From the NCBI RefSeq assembly GCF_012489685.1, contig NC_080046.1, positions 62,635,984 to 62,699,983 on the forward strand: a stretch of 64,000 nt of DNA, read 5' to 3'. The DNA is from Lotus japonicus (Eukaryota > Streptophyta > Magnoliopsida > Fabales > Fabaceae). The notes under the pieces were generated by a model, which was not told where the DNA came from, did not search any database, and worked only from the letters and a program-made list of their open reading frames with translations. Both the position numbers and the translations under genes were made by a program. Shown here in pieces: positions 48,641-61,013 of the stretch. Every line of letters begins with the position of its first letter. Position 1 is the stretch's first letter.

Positions 48641-48985
48641 TTACACTTATTTCATCTTTAGATTATTATTTTAATAATTGCAATGTGTAAAGAAAATGTT
48701 ACGCTTAAAAAATAGCAAAATAATACCTGAAGAGAATGAAAACATATTACACGAAGATAGAGAAATACAAAAATATTGTTTCAAAAAAAAAAGAAATACA
48801 AAAAAAACTACGTGTAATATAAGTGATATAAAATTACACAATAAAAATATAATGCACAGAAATGAAATAATATTTTTATAATATTTTGTGAATATTTAAT
48901 AACTAATATTTATAAATTATTTATATAAATAATACTATATATAATATCTTCCCAAGCATCAAACAACTCACTACATGAGTTAGTA
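48641..48985. other. AT-rich spacer, no gene seen
   Basis: Low-complexity A/T sequence; a 67-residue Lys/Asn-rich frame there is a composition artefact. Confidence 0.45.
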
Positions 48986-48989
48986 ATTA

Positions 48990-49721
48990 ATTAGATAAAC
49001 TACAATCTATTGATGAAACAAAATAACACAACACAGCACATAAACTGGAGCAAATTAGGATCACGGACGTCCTACTTTCGTCCTACTTTATTATCTTACT
49101 GCCCCTGGATCGAATAACACGACGAACACCTGGTTGCTCTGCAAAATTAAAACACCAAGCAGAAACTGTTAAGCATAGATTGGGGGGCATTGAAATATGA
49201 AAGATTAGCAAATCATGCACGATAATGATGCCTGAATTCATGACAATGAAACAAATGTAATTTCTTGTCGAAGTCATCGTATAGATCTCTATTTGAAGGA
49301 GGAGATTCCAATTTGGGTGCAAATACATGATCCTAAAACTAGACCCCAAGCCATGTGAGTAGCTCGAAAGGTGGAATTAGCTACACGGATGACAACAAGT
49401 TCTCCAGGGAGAAGTGCAAAAAATGTGTTTCACAATTCAAAGTCTAATCCACAGTCAAAAGAGCTGTGAGTGCAGCTACTCCCCCAGTCAAAATCCAAAG
49501 GTAACACATAATTCCATTTCTCCCAAGCTAGTTAAGTCATTAAGCTTAGAGAACCATGGGCATTGAAGGATGAGTGTTAAACTAGGGGATGGTCATGGGT
49601 GATACCTCAAGTCATGTTTATTGGATCGGTGCCTATGTGTTGGAAATTGGAGGACTGAACTTATTCTAGAAGTAGCCTAGCTTAGAACCCTTAGGGAAGT
49701 AGTAATAACAAATTGGCAGCA
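48990..49721. repeat. Repeat family X, copy C (left part, interrupted by the Helitron)
   Basis: Starts TTAGATAAACTACAATCTATT-like sequence and contains ACACAACACAGCACATAAAC, the coding end (49083-49146 on minus), GATTAGCAAATCATGCACGA, GAAGTAGCCTAGCTTAGAAC and AAATTGGCAGCA, where it is cut at 49721. It resumes at 61525 with TATTACTATGAAAT. This is the longest copy: about 250 bp between 49215 and 49600 are absent from copy A. Confidence 0.8.
49083..49146 (-). pseudogene. Last-exon-like coding end in repeat X, copy C
   Basis: After TTAATTTTGCAG on minus: EQPGVRRVIRSRGSKIIK then TAG. The start (EQPGV) and the acceptor are the same as in copy B, but the end has diverged and stops early. Confidence 0.45.
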
Positions 49722-50413
49722 TCTAATCTAAATAGTATATAAAAGAGAACCTAAAAGATGGCAAGTTTTGACACTTGGCAAGCAATGAAGGAGGTTTCAG
49801 CAATTTTTCCATGATTAAAAAAAAATCAAAAGAAAATCTTATTACCACTTTTGGAAACTTGGGAGTGGCATCTTTGCTAATTGTTTTTTTATCTAAGGGT
49901 AGCCATGTAATAGCACGTGTAATTTATTTTATTTTTGAAATATTTTTAATCTTAAATTTGACTAACATTGATTATTACTTCACATTAATTATCCATTACC
50001 TACTTTTAAGCCAATCACTATTTAACAACTTAAATCATTTAAAAAAATTCTTAATTATTAATTCAAACTTTCTTAATTATTAATATCTGATAGCTAAAAT
50101 TGTTCATGCACGTTTATTAATGAGATATCTGTTTACAAAAAAATTAATGGGATATCTTTTCAATCTTGCATTATATCCCATATTAATGGTTAAACACAAT
50201 TTGTCTACCACTACCATATTTATAGCCAATCATCTTTTTTTTTCTTTTAAAACAGTTTTTTTTTTGTTTTTTTTAAAACAGATTACAACATTCTTATCTT
50301 ACTTTTTTATAATTTTAAATCTCACCTCTTTGATACCCAATCATTTTTAAACGTTAATTACTCTTTTCAAAATCTCATTTAAAGCCCAAATTCTCTTTTC
50401 AATATTTGACAGC

Positions 50414-50608
50414 TCATTTGATTGATTTGTTTTTTCCCACGTTGCCTTCTAGGTTAGACAAATATGCATGAACATTTTTCCTATCTCCAACGATAGTATT
50501 CTTGATAGCTGCTATAGTCTCTTCGATTTCTATGTTGTGCTTGAAGATTTCAAATTCATCTTCCTCTGATTGGTCTGAGTGAAGGTTCCAGGTTAAATGC
50601 TCAATTAC
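50414..50608 (-). other. Exon-like open stretch inside the Helitron
   Basis: A 64-codon stop-free frame on minus with protein-like composition: NLHSDQSEEDEFEIFKHNIE, IEETIAAIKNTIVGDRKNVH, AYLSNLEGN. There is no ATG in the frame, so if real it is an internal or last exon, possibly captured by the Helitron. The family is not recognised. Confidence 0.3.
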
Positions 50609-50732
50609 TCAATCAATTTTATCTCTTACTATAAATTGCTTCTAATAATCTTTATTCCATCCACAGTCCACACTTAAATCTGAGTCAATTACTATCCAGC
50701 TTCTGTACTGCGTATTTTTCCTTTCCCCTCTC

Positions 50733-51111
50733 CGATGAGAACCAGAATACAGAAATAGAGTACAAGGTATGAGAATAAGAAAAATACTTTGATTAATACT
50801 GAAATAGAAGAAACAGAAATACAATAGCTACTGCTATTGTCCCAGAGTAAGACTCCTGTAGAAGAAGAGACTCTCTTCACTCTACTCTTAACAACCTATT
50901 TCTCATCATACCCCAACCCTCATCCTAACAGAAACTTATATAGGAAACCTTCTCTCACTCTTTTGCACCTTCCTACCCGCAAAAGGCGTAACTAACTGTG
51001 CCAGCTCACTCCTCAAAAGATTCCCCTCCTCTCTTATTCTTTCTAACATAAACTTTCCATATTTTGGGCCTAGACTCATGAGCAGCCCAACTTTCACTAA
51101 GGGTTCTATCA
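50733..51111 (-). repeat. 3' LTR of the chromovirus
   Basis: 379 bp. The outer end reads CGATGAGAACC where the other LTR has TGATGAGAAC, so the terminal T has become C. It lacks a 3-bp insert near 51085 that the other LTR has. The G-rich polypurine tract (GCGGGTGGCA on minus) lies just inside, at 51113-51122. A TATA-like TATATAA on minus lies near 50936-50942. Confidence 0.9.
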
Positions 51112-54100
51112 ATGCCACCCGCTGGAGAAGCAACCTTGTCCTCAAGGTTGAAAGCCGGAAATTGATTTAAAATGGTTGACTCCTCTTCCCAAGTGGCTTC
51201 ATCTGCTGACTTGTCAGTCCACTGAATAAGAAATTGTTTCACGGGTGCTCCGTGTTGGTGGATCATGCGAGTAGCTAACACTGTACTTGGTTGTACTGAT
51301 GGAGGAAGCTCCCCTGCAAGTCCCTCTGGCAATTCCTTCTCTACTTGGTAATTCCCGACTGCCTTCTTCAAGAGTGAAACATGGAAGACGGGATGGATGC
51401 GAGAAGTGTCGGGAAGACGAAGTTTATACGCCACTGCGCCTATACGTTCCAGCACTTCAAAAGGACCATAAAATCGTGGAGAAAGCTTTGGGTTGATCCT
51501 TTGTGCCACTGATTGCTGGCGGTGGGGACGGAGTTTCACAAAAACCCATTCACCTACCTCAAAATGCTTATCCTTGCGCTTCTTATCTGCCTGCGATTTC
51601 ATGTAACCCTGAGCACGAAGGAGATGGCTTCGTAGCTGTCGCAACGCTTCATCTCTGTCTATCAACTCACGAGCTACAGCTTCAGCCTTTGTCTCTCCAA
51701 CAGTGAAACGAAGCAAGGTAGGAGGAACGCGACCGTAGACCACCTCAAAAGGCGTGACTCCTGTGGAAGAGTGATAGGTAGTGTTGTACCAGTACTCCGC
51801 CCAAGGAAGCCAATGGAGCCATGTGCGTGGCTGGTCCGCGATAAAACAACGCAGATATGTTTCCAAACATCGATTAATGACTTCAGTTTGGCCATCCGTT
51901 TCAGGATGATATGCCGTGCTCATGGTCAGATGTGTCCCTTGGAGCTTAAAGAGTTCCACCCAGAAATTGCTCACAAATATAGGATCTCGATCACTGACTA
52001 TGGAGCGTGGAACTCCATGCAAACGCACTATTTCTTTAGCAAAAGCTTCAGCTACTCCTCTGGCAGAGAAAGGATGACGTAAGGGAATGAAATGCGCGTA
52101 TTTGGACAACCGATCCACCACCACAAAAACAGTATCAGTGCCTTTTACCTTGGGCAACCCAGTTATGAAATCCATGGAAAGCTCATCCCAAATTTTGTCT
52201 GGAATTGGCAATGGTTGGAGCAAGCCCCCTGGCGATGTTGCCAAGTATTTCTGCCTTTGACACACATCACAGGATTGCACGAATTGTTGAACCCGTCCCT
52301 TCATTCCGATCCAGTACACGTTCGCAGCAAGTCTTCGATATGTGCGATAAAATCCCGAGTGTCCACCCTGTGGGGTTGCATGAAACTCCTTGAGGAGCTG
52401 AGGAATCCAGCGAGATGAAGCAGAAATCACTATACGTTGTGCATAGTACAACACACCTTGTTCATAGGTGAACCCTGGTTTACTGGATGGATCTTTTTGT
52501 AGTGCTGCAATAATTGCAGCCAGCTTCTCATCCTGATGAGCTTCTTGAACCAACTCTTTCCCTTCCGACCAATGAGGATAAGAAATTATGGATTGGAACT
52601 CACCCTCCTCAAATCGCCGAGACAAGGCATCAGCCCCTTTGTTAGTTGGGCCAGGCTTGTATATGATATCAAAGCGATATCCCAGGAGTTTGGCAGCCCA
52701 ATTTTGCTGGTCCACCGTTGTAATGCGTTGATGGAGTAATTGACGCAAACTTTTCTGGTCAGTATACACAGTAAATTCCCTTCCGAGCAAGTAAGGGCGC
52801 CAATGTTGCACAGCCAACACTATGGCCATTAGTTCCTTCTCATATGCAGACTTAGACAAATTCCTGGGACTCAAAGCTTTACTGAAATAAGCTATGGGTC
52901 TGCCCTGCTGGAGTAATATGGCTCCAACTCCATTTCCAGAAGCATCACTTTCTATGGAGAAAGGTTTAGAAAAGTCAGGCAACGCGAGCACTGGTTCTGT
53001 TACCATGTATGCTTTGAGGGTCTCGAAGGCTTGCTGGGCTTGGGGAGTCCATTTGAAACCCTCTTTCTTGGTAAGGTCAGTCAAAGGACGAGCAATCTTG
53101 TCATAGTCCTGTACAAATTTGCGATAGTACTCAGTTAATCCAAGAAAACCACGAACTCCCTTAGTGTTCTTCGGTACAGGCCATGAAGTAATGCTCTGAA
53201 TTTTGCTTGGATCCATGGCTACCCCCTTCTGTGAAACTACATGACCCAAATACTCCACAGAATTCTGAGCAAAATTACACTTCTTACGGTTGGCAACCAA
53301 GCTTTGTGCTCGCAATCTCTCAAAAACTGTGGTCAGATGCTGCAAATGCAATTCCCAATTTGAGCTGTACACCAAGATGTCGTTGAAGAAAACTAGCACA
53401 CTTCGACGCAAAAGATCTCAGAAAACTTCATTCATTAAGGCCTGGAAAGTGGAGGGAGCATTCATCAAACCGAAAGGCATTACGAGGTATTCATAATGCC
53501 CCTCATGAGTGCGAAATGCAGTTTTATGCACATCTTCCTCTTTCACCAATACTTGATGATATCCCGATTTGAGATCGAGTTTGGAGAAATATCTAGCTCC
53601 ATGTAACTCATCCAATAGCTCATCAATCACTGGAATTGGGAACTTGTCGGGAATCGTCGCCTTGTTAAGTTCACGATAATCCACACACATCCGCCATGTC
53701 CCATCCTTCTTTTTCACCAGGATCACGGGACTGGAAAAAGCGCTTTGACTATGTCGAATAATCCCTGATTTCAACATTTCCATAACTTGCTTCTCGATCT
53801 CATCCTTGTGGTGATGAGAGTACCTGTAAGGTCTCACATTCACCGGTCCTTGACCTGCTATGAGATTAATTTGATGGTCTTTCTGTCTCTTTGGAGGTAA
53901 CCCGCTCTTTTCAGTGAAAATGTCTCCAAATTGCTTGAGGAGAGATTCCAATTGATGTTGCTGTCCCATTGAGAGCTCTGAGACTTCATGGGGTTTCTGT
54001 GTAGAATATTCTTCCAGTGATCCTCTACACCCCCCTTCATGTTCCTCGTTCAGATCAACCAACCTCTGCAAAGCCCACCGGTCAAGCTGCATTCCCTTCT

Positions 54101-55721
54101 GTCCCTGCAAGAAGAAACTCTTGTCTGCGAGTTGGAACCGCATAGTTTGTTTTTCCCAATTGACTAACATATCTCCCAGAGTCATTAACCAGGCTATGCC
54201 CAGAACCAGATCAATTCCATCCAAATCAAACAGGATTGTATCCACAGAAGCAGTATAATCACCAATTTCAATTCCAACCTGTTCCACCTTACCCATGGCC
54301 ATCACCTTGCTCCCATCTCCCAAGAGGATTCGCATTTCTGGGGTGTTCTGTACCTCCCATCCCATAGCTGTCGCCACACGTTTGGACAAGAAGTTATGCG
54401 TAGCCCCGCTATCGACTAGAATCAAGATCGGCACGCCCTGAATTTCCCCTTGTAGCTTCATCGTGTGGGCTTGGATGGGCTCAACTCCTAGTTTCATAAT
54501 ACTTAATTCTCCATCAATTTCGGCTGCTTCTTCTTCTCCAACTTCCAGTAGAGAACTTCCTTCCTCGCCGTCGCCGCCCTCGTCAATCAACATGATGCGG
54601 AGCTGTCTATCGGGACATTGGTGGAGGGGGTGGTATTTGCCACCACACTTGAAACAGAGCCCCTTCTGCCGCCGGTCAAGGAACTCTTGGTAGGGCAAGT
54701 GTCTGATTCCTCTATCGCGATGGTTGGAACGCGTAGGGCCTGTGTCGTCGCGTTTTTCCTTTTTGTCATCGCCGTTTTTCACCATGACCCAGCCTTGGGT
54801 GGACTCACGACCCGTTGGGACTGGGACAGGAGCCGTTTGGTGGGCGGGTCGGGTAAAGGACCCGGTTCCTGGCCCAAATCGATTTCCGCCGGTTTTTGAC
54901 CCGAAAGAGCGTCGACCCGGCCCATGAAGCTCCGTCTCTATTGCCCGAGCCAGAGGAATCAATCGCGAACGTGGTAGTGTTGTCAACGCTCGCATACTGC
55001 GAACGCGTGCTCGTATATCTTCACGCAATCCATGGATGAAGTATCCAAAGAATTGCTCATCAGGCAGATTCGGAGCCTGTGATAACAATCGTTCGAATTC
55101 CACCACGTATTCGTCAATGGTTCCCTGTTGCTGTAGATCTGAAAGCTGTTCGAAAACATCCCCTTTGCTAGCGGTACCGTACCGTTCCAGAAGCTCGTTG
55201 GTGAGGCGTTCCCAGGTTAAACCTGGATCCAGATGCAGAAGTGAGTTGAAGTAGTGGATCGTTGATCCCTCCATGCATAGGTGAGCCAAGTTAACCTTGA
55301 CCTCTGGGCTTGTACCCATGACATGGAAATAGACCTCTGCGTGAGCTATCCATCCCGCTGGGTCTTCTCCATTGAAAAGTGGCAGCTCCACCTTCTTGGC
55401 AGATTTTCGAAACTCATCCAGTTGGCCTCCATCGAGTCTTGTCCAGCCAGAAGCTCCAGATGTAACTCCTCTCTCTGCTCCAGACGTACCAGGTGTACCT
55501 CCTTTCTCTGCTTCAGATCGTGCAGGTGTACTCTGATGAAGAGCACTTCCCGAATCATCTGCTTCCTGGGTCGGCTTGGATAATTTCTGGGTTAGAAGGT
55601 CAATCAAGCGTGCCTGATTGCTTTCTGCTTGTTCTTGCATCGTGACAAGCGTTGATCGGAGATTCGCGACTTCCGTTTCCAGTGCTGCTACCTTCGCTTC
55701 CATCTTCTTCTTCGGTGGCAT
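51006..55721 (-). pseudogene. Chromovirus gag-pol polyprotein, one internal stop
   Basis: One frame from ATG 55721 to 51006, broken only by TGA at 53418-53420. Gag with a Leu/Glu-rich coiled-coil start and [20 protein letters not shown]; zinc knuckle [14 protein letters not shown]; protease [18 protein letters not shown] with [19 protein letters not shown] and [20 protein letters not shown]. The stop falls just before the RT catalytic motif, which here reads VFFNDILVYS, with Asn where the first catalytic Asp of the family stands. Then RNase H (SIESDASGNGVGAILLQQG), integrase HHCC and DDE (LSMDFITGLPKVKG, PETDGQTEVINRCLE) and a chromodomain (FLIQWTDKSADEATWEEES). Both breaks fit C-to-T change at CpG sites. 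Confidence 0.9.
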
Positions 55722-55791
55722 ACGTTGTCAAAGCAAACGATTATGAACGCTGGTTTCCGTCACGCGAGTATCCGGTAGGTCGGACCAATTT

Positions 55792-56172
55792 GATGAGAAC
55801 CAGAATACAGAAATAGAGTACAAGGTATGAGAATAAGAAAAATACTTTGATTAATACTGAAATAGAAGAAACAGAAATACAATAGCTACTGCTATTGTCC
55901 CAGAGTAAGACTCCTGTAGAAGAAGAGACTCTCTTCACTCTACTCTTAACAACCTATTTCTCATCATACCCCAACCCTCATCCTAACAGAAACTTATATA
56001 GGAAACCTTCTCTCACTCTTTTGCACCTTCCTACCCGCAAAAGGCGTAACTAACTGTGCCAGCTCACTCCTCAAAAGATTCCCCTCCTCTCTTATTCTTT
56101 CTAACATAAACTTTCCATATTTTGGGCCTAGACTCATGAGCTGCAGCCCAACTTTCACTAAGGGTTCTATCA
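55792..56172 (-). repeat. 5' LTR of the chromovirus
   Basis: 381 bp, TGATGAGAAC to GGTTCTATCA on plus. Differences from the other LTR: the first base, one missing C at about 55801 and a 3-bp insert near 56142. Just inside, on minus, the sequence reads AATTGGTCCGACCTACCGG; only its first bases resemble the usual TGGTATCAGAGC primer site. Confidence 0.9.
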
Positions 56173-56177
56173 CTCTC

Positions 56178-58255
56178 TTATTCATAGTAACCCTAATCTA
56201 ATGGTGAATTTGTATGATAGGATGAGTGAAGTCATTGCATGGAAAGAGATATGAAAGTTTGCTGCTAGGATTTTAGGCTCTTGGCAATTTCAAATTCCTA
56301 CGGTTACACCCAGGTTCTTATTAAGTTTTATTCTTTATATTGCTTCTTGGTACTTTCACACTTACTTTGAAGATAGCTCTACAGTTCTGCTAAAAAAGAT
56401 GAGAGAAACTTACTTTCATTTTGGAATTCAGTATATTTTCTAGAGACTTTTATATATTTTATAGGACATTCACGGAATCATCTATCAATTGTGTATCCAT
56501 TACTATTTTATTGTCATAGTTGATCTCCTTGGATTGATTATGCCTGTTCATGTATTTTTTTTCTTATTTTGGTTAAGCAGTTAAAGTCAGTTACGAGCTA
56601 AAGAGGTTTGTGTATTCTTTCTCACCATTTTTTTAAAGTAAATGATGCAGTGATCTACATGAAGTGAAGTTGAAAAAGAGAAGTTTTTGCATTATTATAC
56701 TTTATGAATGCCACTCTGGATCGGAGTTGCTCATCAAATCTACCAACAAGAACATGTGCTACATGTTCTGAATTTGTTGTTTTGAATTATTAGCTTCTCC
56801 CTGCATCAGACTGTTCCTTTATGAATCTGGAAAAGCTCTTTTCATTTTCTGCGTTCTTTTCCGCTTTTATCTTTTTTTTCTTCAAATTCTAAATTTACTC
56901 TTTGTTTCTCATAAGTTCTATCCTTCTCATATTTTTTAATTGCACTTTCAGATCACTACGGTGCTTCCACCTCTTTCTGATTCTGTTCGAAGGTCTATGT
57001 GGTTCGTGACTTGCTTGGGCGCTTCAGTGTTCGTGAAAAGGTCCTGGTGTGTTAGGACTCCTTTGGTGCTGGTGTTTCTGCTACAGCTCTGCACCCTTTT
57101 TGTTTCTTTACTGCCTTTGTCTAAGCTACTTTGCAAATATTCACAAATTGTTTGGAACTATTACCTACATTCTTTTAGGAATTTTAATTCTACAGTGATA
57201 AGAACGAGCGGCCAAGTGAATCCAAACCTGATATTTGTATTTGCACCCTGTTGTAGTTTAAAATGCTTGCTCGAGCATATGAGGATTGAGTATGATGGTT
57301 GGCCACCAATTTGTTCTAGCTGATTTAATTTCAATGGAACTGAACTGATTGCATCCAAAAGAACATATTTGAACCCCTGTAGTTTTTTTATTTTTTACAT
57401 TTTGAGTCATGGACTATGAACTAATTTATGAGTAACTGACTTTCTTTTTACATAATAACAGTGCAAAGAAGTCTTGGGATAAGTACATTGAAGCTTGAGG
57501 ATTTCAAGACACTAAAGACAAAAATATGCATGTTAGAGATTAAAATGAATAAATTAATTAAAAGTATCATAACCTTTCAATTTCTGTTTTGCTAGAAAAG
57601 CTCCAGAGACGCGCATTGGCAGAAAATAATTTTCCAAAGTTGTTGAAATGAAGTCAGTAACAAAATTTCCAATGTATCCTTATAAGTGAAAATATAGCTC
57701 TTATGTCAATTCGACATACTTTTGTCTTTATGTTTAGTCATTTCTCTTGAAGAAATACACCATTGTGTCTTGGTTGGTACGACTAGACTGTCTAGACAGT
57801 TAAAATATAACCAATGTTGATTTTTTAATATATATATTATTGTTCTTTTCATTATTCTCCACTCTTCTTGGTCTTGAAAAGAGATTGGAATTAAACTCTT
57901 TGAAGTAATTAGAGATACTAATTTTTTGGGAAGCCAGTCTTTTGAAACAAAATGCAATAAAAGTTGTACAAAACACAGTGCTATATATTTATATTTTTTT
58001 TGAAAGTTATATGTTTATATATTTCAAATAACACGATGTTATATTAATGGAGAAAGTTTTTTTGGGTAGAATTGTGCCAGTTAATAACACAAGTAGTTGA
58101 AATTGGAAAATAATAACAATCGTTTTGATCTGTTTAAAAATATTTTGCTGGAATTCCAGTTTTATAAATCAAGAAGCTTATGTTGAATTATGGGCAAGAC
58201 CCTTTAGAATTGCAACTTATCATTATTTTAAACTTCGGAATGGACCAATTTTTTA
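56178..58255. other. Helitron interior, no recognised gene
   Basis: Moderately AT-rich. A plus-strand open frame at 56940-57323 starts right after a possible acceptor (GCACTTTCAG) and encodes ITTVLPPLSDSVRRSMWFV and a hydrophobic stretch. It might be captured genic DNA but matches no family I can name. Confidence 0.35.
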
Positions 58256-58259
58256 AAAT

Positions 58260-60299
58260 ACTAAATATGTCTATAAAAATATAATTTTTTTTTACGAATG
58301 TAGAAAATCCTTATCGAGATGGATATTTTTTATGAAAATACTTTCAAGTGGAAACTAAAAGAAAGTGTTGAGTTTTAGTACTTTTTCAATACATTTTAAA
58401 TAATTTTAAGTGAATACCAAAGCATTACAATTTGATTGTGAAAATAGGGCTCTCATGGGGAAGAACACATTTACATTAAAATATTTTAAAGTTAAAATTA
58501 AAAAATATTTTAACACAATTTTAGAGTATTTTTCGTATGTTTAAAAGTAAATATATATAAAAATATAAAATTTTGATACTAAAAATTTGTCACAGGAATT
58601 GAAATAAACTAACATATATAGTCTATATTGTTTATGTTTAAGCTACGTAGTAAAAAACTCATATGGGAAGGAACATTTTACATGAAAATACTTTACAATT
58701 GGAATTAATAGAAAATATGTATTATTTTAATTTTAGTACTTTTCTCATACTTTTTAAATAATTCAAGAGTAGATATACAGAAACATTATAATTTGATTGT
58801 GTATATATGGCTTGCACGAGGAATTAGAGAAAAATAAACATATTTAGTAAAAAGCTCCTACATGAGGAACATTTTGCATGAAAATACTTTCAAGTTGAAA
58901 CTAATAAAAATGTTTTAATATAATTTTAATAAATTTTCCATACTTTTTAAATAATTTAATAGTTGATATACAAAAACATTATAATTTGATTGTGAATATA
59001 GGACTTCCACGGGGAATTAGAGAAAAATAAACATATTTAGTCTATATTTATTAATTATATGATAAAAGCTCCTACATGAGAAACATTTTGCATGAACATA
59101 CTTTCAAGTTATAAACTTGATTGGGTTTCACAATGGAAATTAGTTTTAGAATCCTCTTGAAAGAGAGGGGTGCCTTCGAGAACTCGGACATAGGTGTTGT
59201 CAGCCCATGCTGTAAGGTGTTGGGTTAAGTCCATTAAAATATAAGAAATGGTGCTGATGATTTAAAATAGCATAATTATATGGTATAATTGTCTCCATTG
59301 CACATCATTTGAATATAGAAGAATATTACTCTGTTTGTCTACACGTTTTTTTTAAATAAGGAAATTTAAATTTAAAATGTTTTCTTGGTAGGAATTGCAA
59401 CGGTTGTATTAAAGGAGGAACAATTTAAAAACTCTTTCTACATGAGGAACAATTTGCATGAAAATACTTTCAAGTTGAAACTAATAGAGAATGTTTTAAT
59501 ATAATTTTAGTAATTTTTCATTCCCTTTAAAATAATTTAAAACATTATAATTTGATTGTGAATATAGGGCTCCCACGGGGAATTAGAGTAGAATAAACAT
59601 ATTTAGTCTATATTTATTAATTATATCGTAAAAAGCTCCTACATGAAGAACATTTTGCATGAAAATACTATGAAGTTTTTTTTTTGAATCTAAAAATACT
59701 ATCAAGTTAGAATTAATATAAAATGTTTTATATAATTTTAGTAATTTTTCATACGTTTTTAAATAATTTAAGAGCAGATATACATAAGCATTATAATTTG
59801 ATTGTGATTATAGGGCTCCCACGAGGAATTAGAGAAAAATAAACATATTTACTATATATTTATTAATTATATAATAAAAGTCTCCTACATGAGAACATTT
59901 TGCATGAAAATACTTTAAAAACGGTTTGATTTACATAAACACTATAATTTGATTCTGAATATAGGGCTCCCACGGGGAATTAGAGAAAAATAAACATATT
60001 TAGTCTATACTTATTAATTATATAGTAGAAAATTCCTACATGAGGAACATTTTGCATAAAATACTTTAAATTGAAACTAATAGAAAATGTTATAGTAAAA
60101 TTTTAGTACTTAATCCATATTTTTAAATAATTTTAAGAGTAGATATACAAAACCATTTTAATTTGATTGTGAAAATATAGATCTCACGAGATGAACATTT
60201 ATACTAAACTATTTTTCACAATCAAAATATTAAACTATTTTTAAGTTTGAAAATAACAAAAAGTGTAATTTTAGAATTTTTTTCATAAGTTTGAAGGTA

Positions 60300-60335
<36 letters not shown>

Positions 60336-60950
60336 GAAATTTCGACGAGAATTGGAATAAATGAAGATATATAGTTTAAATTTTTTATGTTTAAGTTATA
60401 TTTTAAGAAGCTCATATGGGAGGAAATTTTTTCATGAAAATACTTTCAAGTTAAAATTAATATAAATATTATTTTGTTATAATTTTAGTACTTTTTTCAG
60501 ACTTTTTAAATAATTTTAAGAGTAGATATACAGAAGCGTTGCAATTTGATTGTGAAAATGAGGATCTCACAGGGAAGGACATTTACATTAAAATATTTTC
60601 AAGTTAAAAATAATCAAAATTAAATTTTAAGAAGTAAATATATATAAATATATAGTCACACAGGGATTGAAAATATATAGTCTCTTTTTATTGGTGTAGG
60701 TTACATGGTAAAATGTTGATACGATGAGAACCATTTTGCAAGAAAATACTTTCAAGTTAAAACTAATAGAAAATATTTTAATATAATTTTTATATTTTTT
60801 TCTAGACTTTTTAAATATTTTTAAGAGTATATATACAGAAGCATTACAATTTGATTGTGAAAATAGGATCCGTCGAGGAAGAACATTTACATTAACTTAT
60901 TTCTAATTAAAATAAACAAAAAAAAAATTTATTATAGTTTAATACGTTGA
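58260..60950 (+). repeat. Array of about nine diverged internal repeats in the Helitron
   Basis: Core units contain ATTTGATTGTGAATATAGGG and CTCCCACGGGGAATTAGAG, followed by AAACATATTTAGTCTATA, then CTCCTACATGAGGAACATTT, TGCATGAAAATACTTTCAAG, and TTTTTAAATAATTTAAGAG. Instances of the TTTGATTGTG core lie near 58431, 58793, 58982, 59546, 59792, 59945, 60165, 60540 and 60847; spacing is irregular, from about 150 to 560 bp. Non-coding. An inverted copy is at 63785-64000. A TA/TG microsatellite sits at 60299-60334. Confidence 0.75.
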
Positions 60951-61013
60951 ATGAGAGAGAGAGAGGAGGAGGGGGGAGGGGGAGGGGGAGAGGAGAGGGA
61001 GAGAGAAAGAGCA
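60951..61013. repeat. Polypurine GA/GGA-rich tract
   Basis: About 60 bp of G and A only, apart from the first bases: GAGAGAGAGAGGAGG, a G-rich centre, then GAGAGGAGAGG. It lies about 500 bp before the Helitron 3' end. Confidence 0.85.

Larger units (their letters stand above)
50728..56177 (-). mobile_element. Ty3/gypsy chromovirus (Reina-like), nearly intact, inside the Helitron
   Basis: Element 50733-56172 (5440 bp) flanked by the 5-bp duplication CTCTC (50728-50732, 56173-56177). The LTRs (379 and 381 bp) are nearly identical. One long frame on minus carries gag, protease, RT, RNase H, integrase and a C-terminal chromodomain. The small size, ~0.38-kb LTRs and chromodomain suit the Reina lineage. 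The few LTR differences point to a recent insertion, later than the Helitron. Confidence 0.92.

Noticed and set aside
51287..55583. Many plus-strand frames of 60-108 residues inside the chromovirus
   Set aside because: All are antisense to the gag-pol frame on minus and show no domains.
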